A stretch of DNA of 64,000 nucleotides from Bidens hawaiensis (lineage: Eukaryota > Streptophyta > Magnoliopsida > Asterales > Asteraceae): assembly GCA_021521415.1 (NCBI GenBank), contig JAIQDT010005465.1, forward strand, positions 1-64,000, given 5' to 3'. Below the pieces are notes generated by a model. It searched no databases. It was not told where the DNA came from and worked only from the letters and a program-made list of their open reading frames with translations. The position numbers were made by a program, and so were the translations under genes. Shown here piece after piece: positions 35,655 to 46,889 of the stretch (within the stretch, counting starts at the first letter, position 1; each line of letters opens with the position of its first letter).

Positions 35655-36244
35655 ACTAGGTAAGCAATAACTTGTAAACCGGGAACACAACATATTTTTC
35701 CATCCCTCATTTTCCTTCTCTTTCCTCCTTTAAAGAAAACTCGAAAACATAGTGTAAAAGTCTAATGCTTAAAAAACAAATATGTAACCGGATACACACA
35801 TGGCAACAACAAGCAAAGAACTCAAATCAGGTGAAGCACTTTACCAACATTTATACATGACCATCCTCACATAAAATAAAGGAACAAAATCACATCATAC
35901 GACGATGTTTTACAGGTCAAAACACACATGATCCAACAGTGCAACGACCCCATTCGACTATAAGCCAAAGGCGCAGATAATGACAACAGCCTACACTCAA
36001 CTTTTACAGAATATGATCAAAAGAAGCACATAATCACCTAAGTCCAGAGCGAATGAAGAAGCAGCCCAAACAAACACTAAATAAAAAGTTCTCTACTTTA
36101 ATAGAATAATAATAATGCAGAAAATAACATTTTATAACATACAACTATAATTAATCAACCAACTATAACTAAAACCATAAAACACATTATACATACTTTC
36201 CGTCCAAGATTACATGGCATCGAAAAGATGATTTTGTTAGTTTC
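35655..36244. other. Intergenic stretch, no gene seen
   Basis: Unremarkable AT-rich sequence between the right CAMTA arm and the 3' end of the POB1-like pseudogene. It may contain the former 3' untranslated region of the latter. Confidence 0.5.
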
Positions 36245-36945
36245 TCAACAAATCTCAGCAACCTCAGCCCTAAGATGAAGAACACCATCAACGAAATAAT
36301 CATTATCGTCTCCAATAAACGTAGTCCACGGAACTCCGAACAAATTTGAGGTACCAATTCCCACACCATTCTTAAATGTATAATTTCCTCTGTGCTTACT
36401 AACATACTCGTAGCTGTACTTAGACCTTGCTGCAAACTCATAGTCAAATGCGAAAGGAACCCTTTCCTTTTCCCCATGATTCATACATATATGAAGCCCG
36501 AAACTTTCTGTGTTAAAACATCGGGCCGTTGAGAGAACCATTGATGATTGTGAGTACCCAAGTTAAATGCTTCAAAACCAACCATCCTCGATGGAAATAA
36601 CCTTGCACACACGTCATGTTTTAAATTGAAGTACACCACACAGCACGGCCTTGGTTATTTAAATTCAACCATCTTAGTGGGTAGGCTTAAATAGGCCCGT
36701 TCCACAAACCAACGATTAATAATAGAGTTTTTATCCCTGATACATCTATGCCGCGTGTTTGGGATCTCAGCTTTGAAAGAGAGTGCTTCATTTACTACCT
36801 TTTTAGCAAATTCAGGATCGAACTCCTTGCAACTGAGGACTTGTGTAATCTTTCTACGTGTGATGAGAGGGAAACGAATAAACTTTGCAAGACGAGTCAT
36901 AATGATTTCACGGCGCTCCTTTTTGTTAGGGTAGTGGGCCAAGGC

Positions 36946-39307
36946 TGTCACACCCCGACCAAAGACGGCGGAACATGCCGGGGTGCAACGTGATTGGACA
37001 AATACACAAGACACTATAAAAGTGACAATATTTAATCAACTCATTAATTTCATTCAATCACCAAAGTAACACATATTGTTCATACAAATAACATCAAAAC
37101 ATAAGAAATAGATATTGTTCATTCTTCTAATAACCTAGCGGTATCAAAATAGAATGACGTCTTCAAACTCCAACTCAAGTAATAATCAAACCTGTAACAT
37201 GCATAAAATAACATTTGTCAACACGTATGTTGGTGAACAATTTCATAGTTTTGAGTATATATAATATGAGTGAAATCCACAAACATATATGAGACTATAA
37301 ATAAAGCATCAATCATGGTATATAAAACATATGTAATTGAGGATCCTTTCTAATCGGTAAGAATACCGACATACTTGGATAATGAGACCCTATTCTACTA
37401 GCACAGGGCTAAGTAGTTAGGGGTATGATCATACTTAATGAGGCTCAACAACAACAAAAAAATAAACACTCGCGCACGTAAAGCATATGAGACATATAAC
37501 ACACAATAGAGCAAGTATTCTAGCATCATATACCCTAAAGTTTGTGGTTTGGGAAATGAGTATAATATAAATCATTTTTGTTTGAATAAGTATGCATGTT
37601 ACCCCCAAAAGATAAAAGTGAAAACGGGGGATGAAATGTACTCACGTTAACTAAGTAACTTGAAAGATTGATTCGTGAATAATCGGAGATCGGGTTTAAC
37701 GAGCAAAACCTAGATTAAACGGGTCTTAAGTTAGTAGGTAGTCTTGGAAGGGTTTAAAATAAAATATGACAAGTAAAGTAAATAAATGAAGTTTATGGTT
37801 TAAAAATGTAAATACTTGGGAAATTAAAGACATGTTCTAAAAAGTAAGTTTACTCGAAACCGGGTCTGGGTCTTGGTATTTCATTCATAATTATTACTCA
37901 ACCTATGTTAAGTAACTTATGTGGGTTATAATGCACTAATGCAAGACCCTTTGGGTATATGAACACCAAAACAAGGTTTTAATCGAGTGTTCGGATTTGT
38001 TAACTTGGGTCTAGATAATTAACTAAACTCAAAGTTAACTTTCCAAAATGTTTTGAGATAACTCAATAAAATCGAAAGACTTAACCAAGTATATAGTTCT
38101 ATTATGAAGAACCTTAACGTCCGTTAAGTGTGTATTTGGTATCACCGGCCCAAGCTTGTTATAAGATCAAGTTGGATGCCGACACCAAGTAAGTTGATAA
38201 AATACTTAAAATTAGTTTAAAATACATTCTTGAAGAAAAGATGAGTTTCGATGGCCAAAAACACACTTGTGTGTCTTAGGCAAGTGAACTCGGTTTAGTT
38301 CGGTTTTGGTTCGGTCCTTGACTCGGAATGATACCGAGGATGGTTGCCACATACCCAAATACCATAGAACTATCAAAATGGTTTTAGAAGTTACAAGGTT
38401 CAAATCTTTCATAAACATGTTTATTTAACTATTTTAAACAAAACTAGTAAACAAAACTATTTAAAACAAAAGCTAGTAAACAAGAGTTCGGTCTTGGTTC
38501 GGTCTTGATTCGGGTCTAATCTCGGGATGAAACCGAGACTAGTGACTTCATACCCAACACCATGGAACTCTTTAAACATGAATTAAAACTAAACTACTTA
38601 CAATATAAACAAAAGCATTAAAGGGAAATAGTATAAACAAGACTAGTAAACAAGAGTTTGGTCTTGGTTCGGTCTTGATTCGGGTCTAATCTCGGGATAA
38701 AACCAAGACTAGTGACTTCATAACCAATATCATGAAACTCTTTAAACATGAATTAAAAGCTAAACTACTTACAATATGAACAAGACTAGGAGAGCATTAA
38801 AGGAAAATAGTATAAACAAGAACTACAAAGAGTTCTCCATGTAGCCTTGCCTTGTAGCATATCATCTCCCGAAGAAGATGAAAGCCGAAGGAAACAAGGG
38901 GTGCATATTATATATATGTTGTGCCACAAGATATGAATTAATAAGTAACAAACAAGAATTAAAGAAGGTTATTGCTTGATTATTAAGAACCTTAGAGGTT
39001 AGAGATATGAACTTTATTAGGGAGAGAAAGAAGATGAATGAGCAAAGAATAATGAAGAGGATGGGGTTGTTTATATAGGGAAGGAGTCAAACTTGTTTTC
39101 CTTGTTTTATATCAATACTTGCATGTGTTTTTTTTAAAAAAAAAAAGGTTTAAATAATACAATCTAGTAACAAATCCAAAAGGTAAGAGATGATTATGAA
39201 ACATAAAAATCCAACATTTTATATTAGTGAAAGATTTGGTTTACAAATCGGGTCGGGTTTTGATACAAATACAAATACAAAAAAGATCGAAAATGACGAA
39301 TGTTACA
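36946..39307 (-). repeat. 3' LTR of a Ty3/gypsy element
   Basis: On the reverse strand it begins TGTAACATTCG just after the polypurine-like AAAGTAGGGAAGAC (39308-39321) and ends GGTCGGGGTGTGACA at 36946. At 2.36 kb it is long, as in Tekay/Del-type chromoviruses. It contains a 75-bp-scale internal repeat (TTCGGTCTTGATTCGGGTCT near 38490 and 38665). Confidence 0.75.
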
Positions 39308-39340
39308 GTCTTCCCTACTTTAGGAAATTTCGTCCCGAAA

Positions 39341-39985
39341 TTAAGAAGAATCCGTAATAAATAAGTGCGGGTACTTTTCCTTCATCTCGTCTTCTCGTTC
39401 CCAAGTAAATTCAGCGCCACGCCGTGATTCCCAACGGACATTAACTAAACGGATGCGGCTACGTTTGGTTCGTTTCTCATTGCGGTCCACAATTTCAACG
39501 GGTTTTTCGATCATTTGCAAGGTTTCATCGATACGTACTTCGTCGAGAGGTATGTGGAGGTTACCTTCGGCTAAGCACTTTTTGAGGTTTGAGACATGAA
39601 AGGTGGGATGAACACCGGCAAGTTCTTGCGGTAAATCGAGTTTATAAGCCACTTTTCCGATCCTTTCGAGGATTTTGAATGGGCCTACAAAACGGGGTGC
39701 TAGTTTTCCTTTCTTTCTAAAACGGACTACCCCCTTCCAAGGGAATACTTTGAGAAGGACAAAGTCGCCAACATTAAACTCGAGAGGTTTTCGCCGTTTG
39801 TCGGCATAGCTCTTTTGGCGACTTCTAGCAGCAAGGAGATTTTTGCGGATTTGATCGATACGATCGGTAGTGTCTTGAACCATCTCGGGACCGGTGATTT
39901 GGGCTTCACCAATCTCGTTCCAACAAATCGGAGAAAGACACTTACGACCATAAAGATCTTGGAAAGGAGCCATCTCAATGCTAGA
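39341..39985 (-). pseudogene. Ty3/gypsy pol C-terminus (integrase end and chromodomain-like tail)
   Basis: About 210 codons: [69 protein letters not shown], then a tail with [20 protein letters not shown] typical of Tekay/Del integrase C-termini. Everything upstream (gag, protease, RT, RNase H, integrase core) is missing; the frame is joined at about 39985-39998 to LTR sequence. Confidence 0.9.
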
Positions 39986-39997
39986 ATGATAGCTATT

Positions 39998-40893
39998 ATT
40001 TCACACCCCGACCAAAGGCGGAACATGCCGGGGTGCAACGTGATTGGATAAATACACAAGACACTATTAAAGTGACAATATTTAATCAACTCATTTACTT
40101 CACAAATCAATAAACAACACATCTTGGTCATACAACAAATTGAACACAAGTAAACAAATATATTGTTCGTTTTACTAATATCCTAATAGTCTTGGTAACG
40201 TTTTTTCGTCAAGTCCTCAAGTCGATAAAAGTCAAACCTGTAACAATGCATAAAATAATATTTTGTCAACACGTATGTTGGTGAGCAATTTCATAGTTTG
40301 AGTATATATAATATGAGCGAAATCCACATACGTATATGAGACTATAAATAAAAGCATCAATCGTGGCATATGAAACATATGTAAATGAGGATCCTTTCTA
40401 CTCGGTAACAACCGACATACTCGGATAATGAGGCCCTATTCTACTAACACAAGGCTAAGTAGTTAGGGGAGCGTATGATCATACTTAATGAGGCTCAACA
40501 ACGACATAAAAATAAACACTCACGCACGTAAAGCATATTAGGCATATAACACACAAAAGAGCAAGTATTCCAAGTATCATATACCCTAAAGTTTGTGGTT
40601 TGAGAAACGTGTATAATAAATCATTCTTGTTTTGAATAAGTATGCATGTTACAGGTTTGATTATTACTTGAGTTGGAGTTTGAAGACGTCATTCAATTTT
40701 GATACCTCTAGGTAGAATGAACAATATCTATTTCTTATGTTTTGATGTTATTTGTATGAACAATATGTGTTACTTTGGTGATTGAATGAAATTAATGAGT
40801 TGATTAAATATTGTCACTTTAATAGTGTCTTGTGTATTTGTCCAATCACGTTGCACCCCGGCATGTTCCGCCGCCTTTGGTCGGGGTGTGACA
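39998..40893. repeat. Partial LTR followed by an inverted copy of its own end
   Basis: 39998-40645 matches 36948-37607 in the same orientation (CACACCCCGACCAAAGG, CATGCCGGGGTGCAACGTG). At TATGCATGTTAC (about 40640-40651) it switches to the reverse complement of 37202-36946 and runs to TCGGGGTGTGACAG at 40893. The switch-point string is shared by both source segments. Confidence 0.8.
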
Positions 40894-41140
40894 GATATTT
40901 ATGATTGATAAAATAAATAAGTATATAATAGACAAGTGTATTGAACAATGAAGTAGGGTAAACACGTATAGGCAACACGTATAAGGACCCTAAAGTAAAG
41001 ACTATACTAGGTCGTTACGTCTAACCACCCATCTTATAGTCTTGTGGCTCTGATACCAGTTGGTATCAAAGCCACTCCTGTGTCGTTCGGGATGTTGGGA
41101 CACGCCTCATCGAGGACGATGAGTCCAAAGGGGGGTTGTC

Positions 41141-41338
41141 TGTAACACCCTTGGCAAACACAACATTGTCCCACTCTTAGGCTATCCCACATCGGCCGTG
41201 GACAAGAGAGATCACTGGTTCATAAGTAATGTCCTGCCTCTTCAATCACCAACACGTTTTGGGCAACCAAAAACAAATCCGTGAGCTCTTCGTGGGCAGA
41301 GCGGACAATATTGGTGGTGCGAGGGGCCGGATGTTACA
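41141..41338. repeat. 198-bp LTR-like unit (TGTAACACCC ... GATGTTACA)
   Basis: Ends are TGTAACA and its complement TGTTACA. Next to it stand AAAGGGGGGTTGTC (a possible polypurine tract) and, about 90 bp away, GGTATCAAAGCC/GGTATCAGAGCC primer-like strings in both orientations (about 41045-41070). The compact layout suggests a TRIM-type miniature LTR element, but a second LTR is not seen. Confidence 0.45.
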
Positions 41339-42051
41339 AAGGCCCACCTGAGGACAAAACGGTAAACCATGTCTTTAGAGAACACGCGAAGATCATCACT
41401 AGCTATAATTGCCTCAACAGCAGCAAGCGGCAATCCAACAGTTGCATCTTTAAATCTGCCATTGTTAACAAAATATCATATTATTCACTAATAAATAAAT
41501 ATTTTAATTTAACTTTGAGGAAGCCGAAATACTTGATTATGTCTTTGTAATGGACAGCATAAAACTGCTTGGCGGCAACAGTTAGCGGCTGAAATGCTTT
41601 GGCTATTAAGATAGTGGAAGGAAGATTAAGATAAACTCGTATAGATTCAGGTCTCATCGGCAAAGTTCTTAATACGCGGCCGCAATGTCTTATGCAAGAA
41701 GCAACTACAAACTTGTCAGCAGCTATCAGCACATCAAGCACCTCAGAAGCCGTTGTAATGGTCAATTTTTTGCTATACATAAATTTCAGTAGTTCCGTGA
41801 AGGCAACTTCCTCTGTTAAAAAACATACACATTTTAAAAACTACAATAAACTGCACATACATTATACATATTAACATAACTGTAAAATCTTACTACTACA
41901 AACCTGAAGCATTGATTTGCAAGGGTACATAGCGTTGTGCTGACTCTCTCATCCCATTTGAAAAGAGCTGCGTGAAGAACCGACGGATGACTTAACATCA
42001 TGAATAAGAACAAAATCAAAGTCCATTTTAACATTAAGCTTAACTTTGTGT

Positions 42052-42452
42052 TTGGCTTAGCTTTCTTAACCAAGCTTATAGCTTTTTTTTACAAAATAAG
42101 CTTAACTTTGTGTTTGGCTTAGCTTTTTAAGCCTATGCTTATTAGCTTGTATAAGCTCATCTGAAGAAGCTTATTTGAATATGGTTTTTTAGCTTATTTG
42201 ATAGAAGCTTATTTTTTTAAGGGTGTAAATTACTCATTTGTCCTCAAATGGTGGTGGATTAGTAATTATTACTCTAACAAATTAAAGAATGTTGGATTTA
42301 ACAACTTATTAAGAAAAATAATTAACTTGTAGAATATAAGCTAATCCAAACACTTAAAAAGAGCTTATCAAATAATAGAAAAAAAGCAGCTATAAGCTAA
42401 TTTTATATATAAGCATAAGCTTCAAAATAAAAGCTAGGCCAAACACCCCCTA
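42052..42452. mobile_element. GTGTTTGGC-ended MITE in the BTB gene intron
   Basis: Left part repeats AAGCTTAACTTTGTGTTTGGC twice (about 42032 and 42099); the right end is GCTAGGCCAAACACCCCCTA. The interior consists of AAGCTTATTT/AAATAAGCTT words. Inverted ends of this type mark a common plant MITE family. It fills most of the intron between exons at 42470 and 41967. Confidence 0.5.
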
Positions 42453-43041
42453 AGAAATCAGTCAATTACCTTGCAGAAAAATGGACTTCTTGCAGCTAAA
42501 ACCGGAGAGCTAACAAAAAAGGCAACACCTCTAACTGTATAAACCATATAAACAACAATAGAATTTTGATTAACTTTAAAATAATAAAAAACTAAAACTT
42601 GTTAGAAAATGAACAACAACTGTTTAGGTATATATTTAACCCTAAACCTAATTATATTCTAAAGTCTTTTGCATATTAAATTGAAATACATATGTCAATT
42701 TATATACCAGTTGTTGAGTCAGAAACCAGACCGACGCGAAGAACACGATCAGAGAAACTGCGATTATTGAATGCGAAACCGAAGTCGCAGTCGTCGCAGC
42801 GGACATCTTCGTTGTCAGCATCCTCCGTGACCATTGTTCTAGGGTCGAATTCATCAAAATTCCATGCTCTCATGGTATCCATGTGAAACAACAAAGAGTT
42901 TTGGACTTTTACAAGCTGACGGACGTAATAAATAAAAGGGATATATATATATATATATAGGGAAGACAATGGGCCGAGTTTTAGTTATTCTCAAACCGTA
43001 AAGTCCGTCTTAAACCCATTAGGTATTTATTGGAACGGTTT

Positions 43042-43454
43042 ATTGGATTTTAATAATCTAAACTTTGCATTGTTGGCCGGCACTGAGCCGAACTTTGAAA
43101 ATATACCACAACAGCCTCAACTTTCAAGCTATTGGCCGGCAACAAGTTTTTCACTAACGGGGTTAGATCTCGTTAGTTTTTGATGACGTGGAACCGCTTA
43201 CATGGAATTTTTTTTAATTCTTATTTTTTATTTAGTATTGCTTGGTTAATCCACGTAATACTAAATAAAAAATAAGAAATAAAAAAAATCCATGTAAGCG
43301 GTTCCACGTCAGCAAAAACTAACGAGATCTAACCCCGTTAGTGAAAAACTTGTTGCCGGCCAATAGCTTGAAAGTTGAGGCTGTTGTGGTATATTTTCAA
43401 AGTTCGGTTCAACGCTGGCCAACGGTGAAAGGTTTGGATTATTAAAATCCAATA
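43042..43454. repeat. Large near-perfect foldback (about 2 x 190 bp)
   Basis: ATTGGATTTTAATAATC... at 43042 is matched by the complement ending ...TATTAAAATCCAAT at 43454. The arms share TTGGCCGGCAACAAGTTTTT, AACGGGGTTAGATCTCGTTA and TGGAACCGCTTACATGG in inverse. The loop is about 20 bp near 43247. No open frame. It lies about 160 bp upstream of the BTB pseudogene start. A transcript would fold into a long hairpin able to feed small-RNA processing. Confidence 0.85.
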
Positions 43455-44392
43455 GGCCTATCCGTCAGGTTTTTGTGATTTGTGATTTGGGGATTCTATC
43501 TCATTAGATTTTTTTTTTTTAAAAAGGGTCAGCAAACATATAAGGTCTAGGTACTTCGTACGGGGTTACCCAATGACTAATAAAATGACAAAGGAAACAT
43601 AATACAAATGATTCGTGTTTTATATATAAATAACAACCGATAACACTTTTTTAGTGTAAAAAACTACGCCATATCTGTTCACTACGAGCAGGGTCGGGCC
43701 AACCGATTTTAGAAGTTCCACGATGAGGATGATGTTTACGATGTTGTTGGAACGCATCCTTATCATATGCGATTTGTGTAGTCCGAGCTAGAAATCGCCA
43801 TTCATAACAAGGATTTTTACTTTATTCATTTCACGTGTCTTATGTTCCCTAACATGTCACCTTACAAAGACCATGTGTAGCCAAAACTTTACGCATTTGG
43901 GCGTTATACGACAAGTGGCTTTCTAGTTAGCATTGGATAGTTTTTTTTTTAAAAAAGTGGCGTAGTAGTAAAAGGTCCATAACTTTCATGCAATCATAAA
44001 CAACCCTCTCACTCTCTCTCTCTGTCTCTCACACACACACACACACAAAATGTCTCCCCTTCAAAGTTATATACATAACTTTGAAACCAATAACTTTTAG
44101 GAGGGCGGTGAGTTATGGGCTATAACACTACCCATAACTCTCCCATTACACATGTGAACAACAAAAAATGGAGCTAGGGGGGGGGGGGAGAACGGAATTG
44201 TTGCATTATTTAAAATATTTTTTCTTTTTTTTTTATGTTTTGGAAAATGCTCATGTCGAATAATTTCATAAAAAATATTTCACAAAATAACAAATAATCA
44301 AATATGACTTATAAGGAAATATTTAGTAGTTTATGAACTTATGGTTTAAAGCTTAGATTTTTGTTATTTTGAGAATCCGAATTTGATATTCG

Positions 44393-44472
<80 letters not shown>

Positions 44473-46030
44473 TGACGTCTAAGAATAAATATATTAATGA
44501 ATTTAGTTGAAATTGACTTAAAATCATAATAACTTGAAATATGTATAAATGGTTATTAAAAATATTTTTTTTATTTAAGGCATGAATATTGAAAAATTAT
44601 GAAATGGTCAAGTTCATTAAAATTCGTTTCTTGAATAACTGGTGAAAGTCAAATTATATAACATATATTTGTAAACTTCATATAAATGGTGAGAATCCGA
44701 ATTTAAATGATGAAAATCGGTTTCTAAAATGTCATATTAAATGTGCATTATTTTAAAATGTAAAGTACGATAATATTGGAAAGTATAAGACCATCCGTAG
44801 CCTAGCCAAGTTACAGCGTTTTGAAGCCAAAACGTCGGGAGTACCCCCTCCCGCCCCCCCCCCCCCCCCCCCCCCGGCGGCTTTATCACGTGGAGTTTTG
44901 GCGATAACGTTTGGATGGCACACGTTTTGATGAATTTTGATAAGATTGTGTGTAGAGAGGGGAGAGAGAAGAGGATATATAAAAACCACCACAAAATTTA
45001 CCGAAATAAATGACTATCACTCTTAGTTCATGTGTCAATTTTGTCAGACTTAGGCATAATTTGGTTTACATCTTATATTTGGTCCAATACATGTCCAATT
45101 TTGGTTTTTTTTTTACCGTAGTTTGTCACACTCTTCACAAAATGGGGGGAGGATTGGAAGAGGTATAACGACGAGGTGTGGTGTGTTGTCCGCCGTTGTC
45201 GTCGTCTCTCTCTCCAAAGATCTGAGATCACCAACGCTATGGTATTGGCTCACATCTGGAGGTTTATTTCAAGTGGTCGATGGCGGTCTTGGAGGTTGAT
45301 TTCAAGAGATCGATAGCGGTTTTGGTTTGTGGTTGTTAGGTTATAGTGGATTAGTGGTGACAGTGGTGCGGTGATGATGAAGATGATTGGGAGGGGATGG
45401 TGACAGTGGATGGAGTGGGTGGTACGAGGGTTGTGCACGGTTCGGTTCGGTTTTAGGCAAAATCGAAACCGAAACCGAAATCGGTTTTTGAATATACAAA
45501 CCGTTCGGTTTCGGTTTTTTCGGTTTCGATTTTTCGATTATTATCGGTTTCGGTTCGGTTATAGTCGGTTTATTTTAATTATGTATGATCACATATGACA
45601 TAAAGAACTTTTATGTCTGATTTGGGGCCTAATATGTTTCATATTGAACAATATGGAACATATTGAGGGTGTCAAAATAGATGTTTGGGTGTCCTTATTA
45701 TTTTGACCTTGAAACCTTAACTTTTTGTGGGGACGAAGATTGAGGAGTTGATATAATAATCCATGACTTTTAAATATAGTTATAATAATACCTCAGGTTT
45801 GTTTGGTGGTTCAGTGGTTAACTTAGCTAACGTACTGACCGCAAGCCGGCTTGTTAGTTACATCTTGTCTCAATCCAATCGTCCCAACTCGCATAGGTTT
45901 TATCAATCTTATCGTATGATTCTCACCTTTTTTTTCACCTTCAGTCTTTCGTCATGAAGATGCATTCCACCACTGTCAAATTACGTATTGATGGTCAACT
46001 AACAATCATATAGCATATGGAAAAGACTAA
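43455..46030. other. Intergenic region with simple repeats
   Basis: No gene supported. Contents: (AC)n near 44031-44047; G runs near 44177; a pure (AT)n tract at 44395-44469; a C20-type run near 44855-44874; AACCGAAACCG-type repeats near 45430-45560; and a tRNA-promoter-like string GGTGGTTCAGTGGTTAAC near 45806 in a segment (45716-45990) that has a diverged copy at 52590-52890. Confidence 0.5.
44395..44469. repeat. (AT)n microsatellite
   Basis: About 75 bp of uninterrupted alternating AT. Likely length-variable. Confidence 0.95.
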
Positions 46031-46886
46031 GGTTGTGTTTGTTTTTACTTATAAGGTCTGCAAGAAGCCTATGTCTGCGGGCGCGCAGACATAAGCTCTT
46101 GAAAACTGTTTGTTTTTATAAAAAAAATTGAAAATTGCTTTTATGGTCTTAAAAAATAGGCTAATATCACCATCTTCACACATCTTCACACTTTTTAACA
46201 TCATACCAACACCCAATGTTCAACGCCACCACCATCTACCGTCCGCCGCCACCACCACCCATTCGCACCACCACCGTCCACCACCACCCACCGTCCGCCA
46301 CCACCATCACCACCGTCAAGCACCCACCACTATCACCGTCCATCACCACCACCACCCCCGTCGACCACAACTACCGTCCACTACCACCACCATCCACCAC
46401 CACCCGCCACCGTCACCACCCATCGTCCGCCGCCACTACCATCCACCACCACCACCACCCGCCGTCCGCCGCCACCACCACCAGCCACAACCATCCACCA
46501 CCACCATAGTCCACCACCCACCACCACCGTTCATCACCACCACCCATTGTCGGCCACCATCACCTTCCACCACCCACCACCACAACCGTCTATCACCACC
46601 ACCCACCGTTCAACGCCTACCACAATCGTCTACCACCACATACTTCCATAGTTCGTACACCGCTACTAATTATTTTAGCAGTCTACAAACGTTAAATGAC
46701 GTTTATCTACTGTAATATATATTATAGGTAACTAGTTTTTAGCTTATGCAGACGATATCCAGTTTATAAAACAAACAGTATTATATTTTCAGATTGCAGA
46801 CCTTCAGGCCACATCTTTAGTTGCAGACATTAAATTAGATGAAATCAGATTGTATACAATTTTTGTCTTCAAAAATAAACAACACC
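46031..46886. mobile_element. Tourist-like MITE carrying a CCA/CAC-rich tract
   Basis: Ends GGTTGTGTTTGTTTTTA and AAAAATAAACAACACC are inverted repeats; the flanking 3-bp duplication TAA (46028-46030 and 46887-46889) fits PIF/Harbinger. Sub-terminal pairs such as AGGTCTGCA and GCAGACCT are also mirrored. The middle (about 46200-46640) is an impure CACCAC microsatellite, absent from typical MITEs. The His/Pro frame it yields (46128-46715) is not credible as a gene. Confidence 0.7.
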
Positions 46887-46889
46887 TAA

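Larger units (their letters stand above)
36946..41338. mobile_element. Composite retrotransposon cluster inserted in the BTB-BACK exon
   Basis: 4393 bp flanked by AAGGC on both sides (36941-36945 and 41339-41343). From left to right: a 2362-bp LTR on the reverse strand (36946-39307), a gypsy pol end (39341-39985), a partial second LTR (about 39998-40645), an inverted piece of the same LTR (about 40640-40893), a spacer with two opposed primer-site-like strings near 41045, and a 198-bp LTR-like terminal unit (41141-41338). The termini belong to different units, so the cluster was rearranged after insertion or is nested. Confidence 0.75.
36245..42882 (-). pseudogene. POB1/LRB-like BTB-BACK protein gene, inactivated
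   Basis: Resembles Arabidopsis POB1/LRB proteins, substrate adaptors of CUL3 ubiquitin ligases. Remnant exons (reverse strand): 42882-42708 (CDFGFAFNNRSFSDRVLRV), 42534-42470 (VSSPVLAARSPFF), 41967-41904 (LFSNGMRESAQRYVPLQI), 41812-41533 (BTB end/BACK start: [36 protein letters not shown]), 41455-41339 (LPLAAVEAIIASDDLRV, FVLRWA) and, after a 4.4-kb insertion, 36945-36245 (HYPNKKERREIIMTRLAKFI ... NLFGVPWTTFIGDDNDYFV ... GVLHLRAEV). Lesions: the insertion splits the BACK exon after codon RWA (target duplication AAGGC), a TAA interrupts MVEFK at about 36655, and a one-base frameshift lies near 36540. Splice sites are otherwise good, so loss looks recent. The first exon lacks the long acidic stretch of the family. 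Confidence 0.88.

Noticed and set aside
41242..41338. Continuation of the BACK exon frame (FVTSGPSHHQYCPLC...)
   Set aside because: These codons read into the inserted LTR-like unit; homology to POB1 stops at RWA and resumes at 36945.
44339..44527. Open frame over the (AT)n tract
   Set aside because: Consists mostly of Tyr-Ile repeats from the microsatellite.
45800..45890. tRNA-like A-box GGTGGTTCAGTGG
   Set aside because: No cloverleaf could be formed and the B-box is degenerate; treated as possible SINE head in a duplicated segment.
46128..46715. Long His/Pro-rich open frame
   Set aside because: It is a translation of an impure CAC/CCA microsatellite inside a Tourist-like MITE; all frames look equally repetitive and there is no start context or domain.
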